Source: Ruminococcaceae bacterium UBA6413 (GTDB taxonomy: Bacteria > Bacillota > Clostridia > Oscillospirales > Ruminococcaceae). Taken from it: a DNA stretch of 10,000 nucleotides. The stretch is from the NCBI GenBank assembly GCA_002437415.1, contig DJPL01000010.1, positions 1-10,000 on the forward strand. The letters are read 5' to 3'. The position numbers and the translations under genes were made by a program. This document shows, in pieces, positions 6,502 through 10,000 of this stretch (the stretch's first letter is position 1; each line of letters begins with the position of its first letter). A model generated the notes under the pieces. The model had not been told where the DNA came from. It did no database searches and worked only from the letters and a program-made list of their open reading frames with translations.

Positions 6502-7242
6502 ATGAATAAATTATATATAAAGCTTATCGCCGCTTCTCTTGCACTTTCCTGCACCGCGGCGCTTACAGCCTGCAACTCTTCGCAGACCTCTTCCGATACA
6601 TCATCGGTTGCCGATATCGGCGGTTCGACCTCGGTATCCGAACAGGAAAGCAGCAATGCCTCAGACAGCACCGACAGCTCAGACAGTACTGACTCTTCCG
6701 CTTTCTCGGACAGCGGTGCTTCAGAGAATACCGACAGCAGTACAGATAATACTTCATCCTCCGACAACACCGAAAGCACGGTATCCTCAGTGACATATGA
6801 ACCCGTAAAGGACGGAAAATTCACGCTTGCAAATGAAAAGCTGTCATTCAAAATGCCGGACGGCTGGAAGCTTGCCAGTGGATCTCTTGCATATCAGTTT
6901 GCATCTGAGGACGAAACAGATGAAAACAAGTTCAATCTCGTTGTCAGCAAAACCGACAGCCCTATTGAAAACGTGACCTCCGACCAGATGACAGCCACAT
7001 ATGCCGCTACAATGGAAAACTTCAAGCTCGTAGCATTCGAGCACACCGAAATAGCAGGCAAGCAGGCTGTATATATGCAACTCACCGGTATGGTGTCACA
7101 GGTCACGAGGCAGACAACCATAACACAGTATATGATACAGTCGGGCGAAGACGCATATTGCTTCTCTTTCACCCAGTCAACCGATGACGAAACCTTCCCC
7201 GACCTTATTGCGGGAGTTATCGACTCGCTCGAAATTAAGTAA
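6502..7242 (+). CDS. Lipoprotein with Ser/Thr-rich linker and a small C-terminal domain
   Basis: The 246-aa protein begins with a type II (lipoprotein) signal: basic start, hydrophobic 6-20 and lipobox LTAC with Cys24, so it should be lipid-anchored on the outer face of the membrane. Residues 25-95 are almost entirely Ser, Thr, Asp, Asn and Glu, a flexible spacer. Residues about 97-246 form a compact domain that starts KFTLANEKLSFKMPDGWKL and ends in FPDLIAGVIDSLEIK. That pattern (F-x-x-P-x-G-W near the start, a final amphipathic helix) resembles the PsbP/DUF1795-like fold, which gives no specific function. GAAAGGA (6485-6491) is the ribosome binding site, about 10 nt from the ATG. It is a single-gene unit with its own promoter and terminator. 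Confidence 0.85.
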   Translation: MNKLYIKLIAASLALSCTAALTACNSSQTSSDTSSVADIGGSTSVSEQESSNASDSTDSSDSTDSSAFSDSGASENTDSSTDNTSSSDNTESTVSSVTYEPVKDGKFTLANEKLSFKMPDGWKLASGSLAYQFASEDETDENKFNLVVSKTDSPIENVTSDQMTATYAATMENFKLVAFEHTEIAGKQAVYMQLTGMVSQVTRQTTITQYMIQSGEDAYCFSFTQSTDDETFPDLIAGVIDSLEIK

Positions 7243-7251
7243 ATTAAACTT

Positions 7252-7282
7252 AAGGAACAGCCGTAACAAGCTGTTCTTTTTT
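7252..7282 (+). terminator. Intrinsic terminator of the lipoprotein gene
   Basis: GAACAGC (7255-7261) pairs perfectly with GCTGTTC (7270-7276), followed by six T (7277-7282). The A/G bases before the stem can extend the pairing into the T-run. It begins 10 bp after the stop codon. Confidence 0.88.
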
Positions 7283-7301
7283 CGGATTTTACCGTTTACC
7301 G

Positions 7302-7330
7302 TTGCATTTCCTCGTCGGATATGCTACAAT
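7302..7330 (+). promoter_or_regulatory. Promoter of the serine hydrolase gene
   Basis: TTGCAT (7302-7307) and TACAAT (7325-7330) are 17 bp apart. The expected start near 7337 leaves a leader of about 34 nt. The promoter also rules out the in-frame TTG at 7302 as a start codon, because that codon is the -35 element itself. Confidence 0.8.
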
Positions 7331-7370
7331 AAATCAGAAAATAACAGCCCTACGGCAAACAGGAGTTACT

Positions 7371-8561
7371 ATGAATAATACAGAAAACAACAGATTTTAC
7401 CGCCTTGATGAGATGATGCAGTCACAGGTCGACTGCGGTATGATCCCCGGCGGACATTTAAGAATAATCAAGGGCGGCGAGCGTGTATATGACAAATGCT
7501 TCGGCATGGCAGACACGGCACGCAGACTTAAAGTATCAGATAACACTATCTACCGTCTTTACAGCATGACAAAGCCCGTCACTGCCGTTGCGACGATGAT
7601 ACTATACGACAGAGGTCTTATCGACCTGTCCGACAGCGTGTGCTGGTATCTTGAGGGCTTCAGGGATCAGAAAGTTGAAACCGCAGAGGGTATTGTTCCC
7701 GCAAACCGCGAGGTGAAGATAATCGACCTTCTGACAATGACCGCAGGGCTTATGTACCCCGACCGCGGTGTAAATCCCGCAGGCGAAAAGATGGCGGATC
7801 TGTTCGACAAATTCTATGAAAAAGCGTTCTCGGGAAACGGCACATATTCAACCGTTGAGATGTGCAACGAGATGGGAAAGCTCCCGCTGTTCGCACAGCC
7901 CGGCACTTGCTGGAACTACAGCGTATGCGCCGATGTACTCGGTGCTATAGTCGAGGTCGTAAGCCATAAGCGCTTCGGTGATTTTCTTAAAGACGAGATT
8001 TTCACTCCGCTTGGCATGAACGACACTGATTTCTTTGTACCGCAGGAAAAGCGTGACCGCTTCGCCGAAATTTATATCAGAGGTGAAGACGGAAAGCTGG
8101 CACCCTGCGACTGGCAACACTTAGGACTTGTCTATAAATATACAAAGCGTCCCGAATTTGAGATAGGCGGCGCAGGACTTGTTTCCACTGTAAACGATTA
8201 TGAAAAGTTCGCTCAGATGCTCTTAAACGGCGGCAAATACGGTGATACCCGCATAATCAGCCGCAAGGCGGTCGACCTTATATCCCACAATATAATAACC
8301 GATGAGCAGGCAAAGACCTTCAACTGGGATTCCTGCATCGGTTACGGCTACGGCGGTCTTATGAGAACGCTCACTCACCCCGAAATAACCACCGTCGGCA
8401 GTGTCGGAGAATACGGCTGGGACGGCTGGACAGGAAACTATTTCTGCAACGACCCCGAGAACGATCTTACATTTATGTATTTCATTCAGGTCTGCGGCGG
8501 AAACGGCATACGCCCGCTCAGGACATTAAAACAGGCAATGTACTCAGCGCTTGAAGACTGA
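7371..8561 (+). CDS. Serine hydrolase of the class C beta-lactamase / EstB-like esterase family
   Basis: This 396-aa protein belongs to the beta-lactamase/penicillin-binding-fold serine hydrolases (PF00144), which include esterases, D-aminopeptidases and class C beta-lactamases. The catalytic S-x-x-K is S65-M-T-K68 in the context YRLYSMTKPVTA. The second motif tyrosine is Y183 in WNYSVCADVLGAIVE, typical of the EstB-like esterase branch rather than the Y-x-N of true beta-lactamases. The C-terminal Gly-rich strand is around 343-358 (GSVGEYGWDGWTG). There is no signal peptide, so a cytoplasmic esterase or peptidase is more likely than a resistance enzyme; the substrate is unknown. I chose ATG 7371 because AGGAG (7361-7365) lies 5 nt upstream and an upstream in-frame TTG is in the promoter. 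The downstream neighbour spo0A converges, with 47 bp between the stop codons and no clear terminator there. Confidence 0.92.
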   Translation: MNNTENNRFYRLDEMMQSQVDCGMIPGGHLRIIKGGERVYDKCFGMADTARRLKVSDNTIYRLYSMTKPVTAVATMILYDRGLIDLSDSVCWYLEGFRDQKVETAEGIVPANREVKIIDLLTMTAGLMYPDRGVNPAGEKMADLFDKFYEKAFSGNGTYSTVEMCNEMGKLPLFAQPGTCWNYSVCADVLGAIVEVVSHKRFGDFLKDEIFTPLGMNDTDFFVPQEKRDRFAEIYIRGEDGKLAPCDWQHLGLVYKYTKRPEFEIGGAGLVSTVNDYEKFAQMLLNGGKYGDTRIISRKAVDLISHNIITDEQAKTFNWDSCIGYGYGGLMRTLTHPEITTVGSVGEYGWDGWTGNYFCNDPENDLTFMYFIQVCGGNGIRPLRTLKQAMYSALED

Positions 8562-8608
8562 GCACATTGCCCGTATCTCAGATATTTCGCCGCAAAAGCA
8601 GACGTTAA

Positions 8609-9427
8609 TTATACGTTTACCACCGATTCCTTTTGGGTCGTGGCTGGCTTGCGTCTTGAATACAGCGCGGTGCATCTGTACTTGAGTCTGAGCTTATCTG
8701 CGATAAGTGCTACAAACTCCGAGTTTGTGGGCTTGCCGCGCGATGTGTGGATAGTATAGCCGAAATAGCCGTTGAGCGTATCTACATCTCCCCTGTCCCA
8801 TGCTATTTCTATAGCATGTCGGATCGCACGCTCAACTCTTGACGGCGTTGTGTCGTACATACGCGCTACAGTCGGATAAAGCAGTTTTGTTATGCAGTTT
8901 ATCATCTCCGGGTCATCGACCGAGAGTATGATAGCGGTACGCAGATAATGGTATCCCTTGATATGTGCGGGTATGCCTATCTGGTGTATTATCTCCGTTA
9001 CAACGCATTCCATATCCGACTCATCGGCAGGAGAGTTATGCTTGCCTGCAAGCTTGTCATTGTAGACAGACAGCACCTTTGATACAAGTGTTTCCGCGTC
9101 GAACGGACGAAGCATATAATAGTCTGCTCCCGCGTCCATTACCTCGAACTCGACCTTTGCCGAGTCATAATTTGCCGTTACGAATACTACAGGTTTATAA
9201 TCAACACTGCCCTTTATCGTCTTGATTATATCGCATACATCAAGACCGGGAGTTTTAGCGTCGAGTATAACAACCGCAGGGCGTTCTGTAAGTACATATT
9301 CAACAAGCACCTTTCCTGATTTCGGTCTTGTTATTGCATACATTCCTGCCTCTTTGAAAGCTGTAGCCCATGATATACCCAGCTCTAATGAATCGTCCCC
9401 TATAAGTACTCTGATAGATTGTGACAT
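8609..9427 (-). CDS. spo0A: Sporulation master regulator Spo0A (response regulator)
   Basis: Spo0A is the phosphorylation-activated regulator that starts sporulation and other stationary-phase programmes in Firmicutes. The 272-aa protein has a receiver domain (about 5-120) with the acidic pair Asp11-Asp12, phospho-acceptor Asp56 in VVILDAKTPGLD, and Thr84 in FVTAN. At the fifth conserved position, normally Lys in K-P-F, it has Arg107 (YMLRPFD). The C-terminal DNA-binding domain (about 140-250) is typical: ITKLLYPTVARMY, the recognition helix region SRVERAIRHAIEIAWDRG, and KPTNSEFVALIADKLRLK. A polar tail of about 20 residues follows. GGAGGT (9434-9439) lies 6 nt before the ATG. A sigma-A promoter and a cluster of 0A boxes upstream suggest autoregulation. 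The spoIVB gene that commonly precedes spo0A is not present in the 570 bp upstream. Confidence 0.96.
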   Translation of the reverse strand: MSQSIRVLIGDDSLELGISWATAFKEAGMYAITRPKSGKVLVEYVLTERPAVVILDAKTPGLDVCDIIKTIKGSVDYKPVVFVTANYDSAKVEFEVMDAGADYYMLRPFDAETLVSKVLSVYNDKLAGKHNSPADESDMECVVTEIIHQIGIPAHIKGYHYLRTAIILSVDDPEMINCITKLLYPTVARMYDTTPSRVERAIRHAIEIAWDRGDVDTLNGYFGYTIHTSRGKPTNSEFVALIADKLRLKYRCTALYSRRKPATTQKESVVNV

Positions 9428-9458
9428 TTTCTTACCTCCATAGTTTTATTGCTTCTAT

Positions 9459-9487
9459 AATATAACATAAACTGGAAAATAATTCAA
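9459..9487 (-). promoter_or_regulatory. Proximal spo0A promoter
   Basis: On the minus strand TTGAAT (9482-9487) and TATATT (9459-9464) are separated by 17 bp, about 32 bp before the spo0A start codon. It is a reasonable vegetative sigma-A promoter. Confidence 0.7.
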
Positions 9488-9600
9488 GCTAATTTTACCA
9501 ATTTTTTTCAGTTTCTTTAAAATGAAGTCCGATTTGATAAAATTAAAACGAAAATTCAAACACTCAAGCCCAATATGTAGAATTTTGCAGGAGTGTATTT

Positions 9601-9673
9601 ATTATATATCCGCATTTTGACAAAATTCGCCGTTTTTCGACAAATTTTCGACACAGTGATACGACTTTCGTCA
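9601..9673. promoter_or_regulatory. Cluster of Spo0A-binding (0A) boxes with a distal spo0A -10 element
   Basis: The 0A box core is TGTCGAA, or TTCGACA on the other strand. Two perfect copies lie at 9636-9642 and 9647-9653, spaced 11 bp, one helical turn. One-mismatch copies are TTTGACA (9616-9622) and TTCGTCA (9667-9673). On the minus strand a perfect TATAAT (9601-9606) lies next to the cluster; a start near 9594 would place the boxes at about -25, -45, -56 and -76, similar to known Spo0A-activated promoters. In B. subtilis spo0A also has a distal promoter under 0A-box control, so this is a plausible equivalent. No -35 hexamer is seen at the right spacing, as expected for an activator-dependent promoter. 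Confidence 0.65.
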
Positions 9674-9697
9674 AAATGTACAATCATATTATATAAT
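9668..9697 (+). promoter_or_regulatory. Possible plus-strand promoter facing the right repeat
   Basis: A perfect TATAAT (9692-9697) is preceded at 18 bp by TCGTCA (9668-9673), a partial -35 match that overlaps the last 0A-like box. If real, it is divergent from spo0A, could be Spo0A-controlled, and transcribes the micro-ORF and the right structured repeat from about 9704. Confidence 0.4.
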
Positions 9698-9730
9698 ATT
9701 GGGGGTTAAATGTCAAATGAGGTGGGAGTA

Positions 9731-9781
9731 ATGAACCGACTCTCGCTAATAAATTTGTTATACTTCTTTTGTATCGTTTGA
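9731..9781 (+). CDS. Possible micro-ORF for a 16-aa hydrophobic peptide
   Basis: ATG at 9731 opens a frame encoding MNRLSLINLLYFFCIV and ending in TGA at 9779-9781. GAGGTG (9719-9724) is a 6-base match to the Shine-Dalgarno sequence at a 6-nt distance. An in-frame ATG at 9710 would add seven residues, but it would sit almost at the predicted transcript start. The peptide has one basic residue followed by a hydrophobic stretch, as in small membrane peptides. It ends just before the structured repeat at 9788. A frame this short can occur by chance; support rests on the ribosome binding site and promoter alone. Confidence 0.3.
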   Translation: MNRLSLINLLYFFCIV

Positions 9782-9787
9782 TGTTTT

Positions 9788-9897
9788 TAATATGGTAGCA
9801 AGCTCCCGATACTGCCTTTTGTCGGACAGCACTTCTCGGGTTCGCTATTCCGTTTAATAACGTTGCTACTATGTGTGAGGGAGACAACCCAAGGGAA
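9788..9897 (+). repeat. Dispersed structured repeat, right copy
   Basis: This is the plus-strand counterpart of the element at 1-110, so the two copies are inverted and both point outward. The exact 33-nt core is 9818-9850 and a second identical block is 9857-9867. GTAGCAA (9795-9801) pairs with TTGCTAC (9863-9869), and with G-U pairs the stem extends to 11 bp (9791-9801 with 9863-9873). Inside, CCGA at 9806-9809 can pair with TCGG at either 9822-9825 or 9836-9839, giving two mutually exclusive folds. A purine-rich tail follows and merges into the long hairpin at 9875-9953. Confidence 0.8.
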
Positions 9898-9953
9898 GAG
9901 AGGAAGGCGCTCCAAAGGCGCTTTCCCCCCTCCCCTTAGGTTTTCTCCCTCAC
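9875..9953 (+). other. Long GC-rich hairpin at the 3' side of the right repeat
   Basis: GTGAGGGAGA (9875-9884) pairs perfectly with TCTCCCTCAC (9944-9953). Further in, ACC-C-AAGGG pairs with CCCTT-A-GGT, and GGAAGGCGCT (9902-9911) pairs with AGGCGCTTTCC (9917-9926, with G-U pairs) around a short loop. The result is a nearly continuous rod of about 79 nt. No T-run follows, so it does not look like a simple terminator. The next 47 bases to the window end are pyrimidine-rich and unassigned. The purine-rich 5' arm is shared with the left repeat, so the hairpin is likely part of the same element. Confidence 0.6.
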
Positions 9954-10000
9954 TCTCCCTCTTTCCTGACTCCTCACCTCTTCTGCCATAAGGGGGTATT

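Noticed and set aside
6477..6851. 124-aa minus-strand frame rich in Ser, Glu and Val
   Set aside because: It is the antisense shadow of the low-complexity Ser/Thr linker of the lipoprotein and overlaps that gene's ribosome site; it shows no independent support.
7302..7370. Upstream extension of the serine hydrolase from an in-frame TTG
   Set aside because: The TTG is part of the -35 box of a good promoter, has no ribosome site, and the ATG at 7371 has one at the right distance.
7371..8561. Antibiotic-resistance beta-lactamase
   Set aside because: The fold family is right, but there is no signal peptide and the second motif is Y-S-V rather than Y-x-N, so an esterase or peptidase is more likely.
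9684..9887. 67-aa minus-strand frame over the right repeat
   Set aside because: It runs through the structured repeat, lacks a ribosome site, and the corresponding frame is not kept in the left copy.
1..10000. A composite mobile element bounded by the inverted repeats
   Set aside because: The interior carries eno and spo0A, core chromosomal genes, and no transposase, integrase or target-site duplication is visible; two separate copies of a dispersed element explain the pattern better.

Overview
The window looks like an ordinary chromosomal stretch from a low-to-medium GC Clostridia bacterium, most likely Oscillospiraceae/Ruminococcaceae. This is inferred from a recognisable Spo0A, strong AGGAGGT-type ribosome binding sites, sigma-A promoters with 17-bp spacers, a Gram-positive-style surface protein with a sorting-like C-terminus, and a lipoprotein. 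No species is claimed.

Layout from left to right. Positions 1-110 hold one copy of a dispersed, structured repeat on the minus strand. Positions 118-299 are a dense non-coding block: three stacked hairpins, a near-consensus promoter and a 14-bp-arm inverted repeat, all feeding the enolase gene (390-1685, +). A shared bidirectional terminator separates enolase from a converging 670-aa surface protein (1791-3803, -) with a proline-rich 48-bp repeat array. That gene diverges from a 579-aa regulator with two HTH segments (3985-5724, +), whose 3' end overlaps a converging, duplicated DUF305 protein (5712-6278, -). Next come a Ser/Thr-rich lipoprotein (6502-7242, +) and a class-C beta-lactamase-fold serine hydrolase (7371-8561, +), each with its own promoter, then spo0A (8609-9427, -). 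The last 570 bases hold a spo0A promoter, a cluster of 0A boxes, a possible opposing promoter and micro-ORF, a second copy of the structured repeat (+ strand) and a long GC-rich hairpin.

The genes do not form one pathway. They are mostly single-gene units: glycolysis (enolase), cell surface (surface protein, lipoprotein), hydrolysis (serine hydrolase), and regulation (HTH protein, Spo0A).

The most interesting material is non-coding. The repeats at the two ends are inverted relative to each other, share an exact 33-nt core and a conserved spacer length, and can each form an enclosing stem, which suggests a multicopy structured RNA or DNA element. Other points worth a second look are twin AGTTAG-N6-CTAACT palindromes bracketing the enolase promoter, a 0A-box cluster between divergent promoters upstream of spo0A, and an Arg in place of the near-universal switch Lys in the Spo0A receiver domain.
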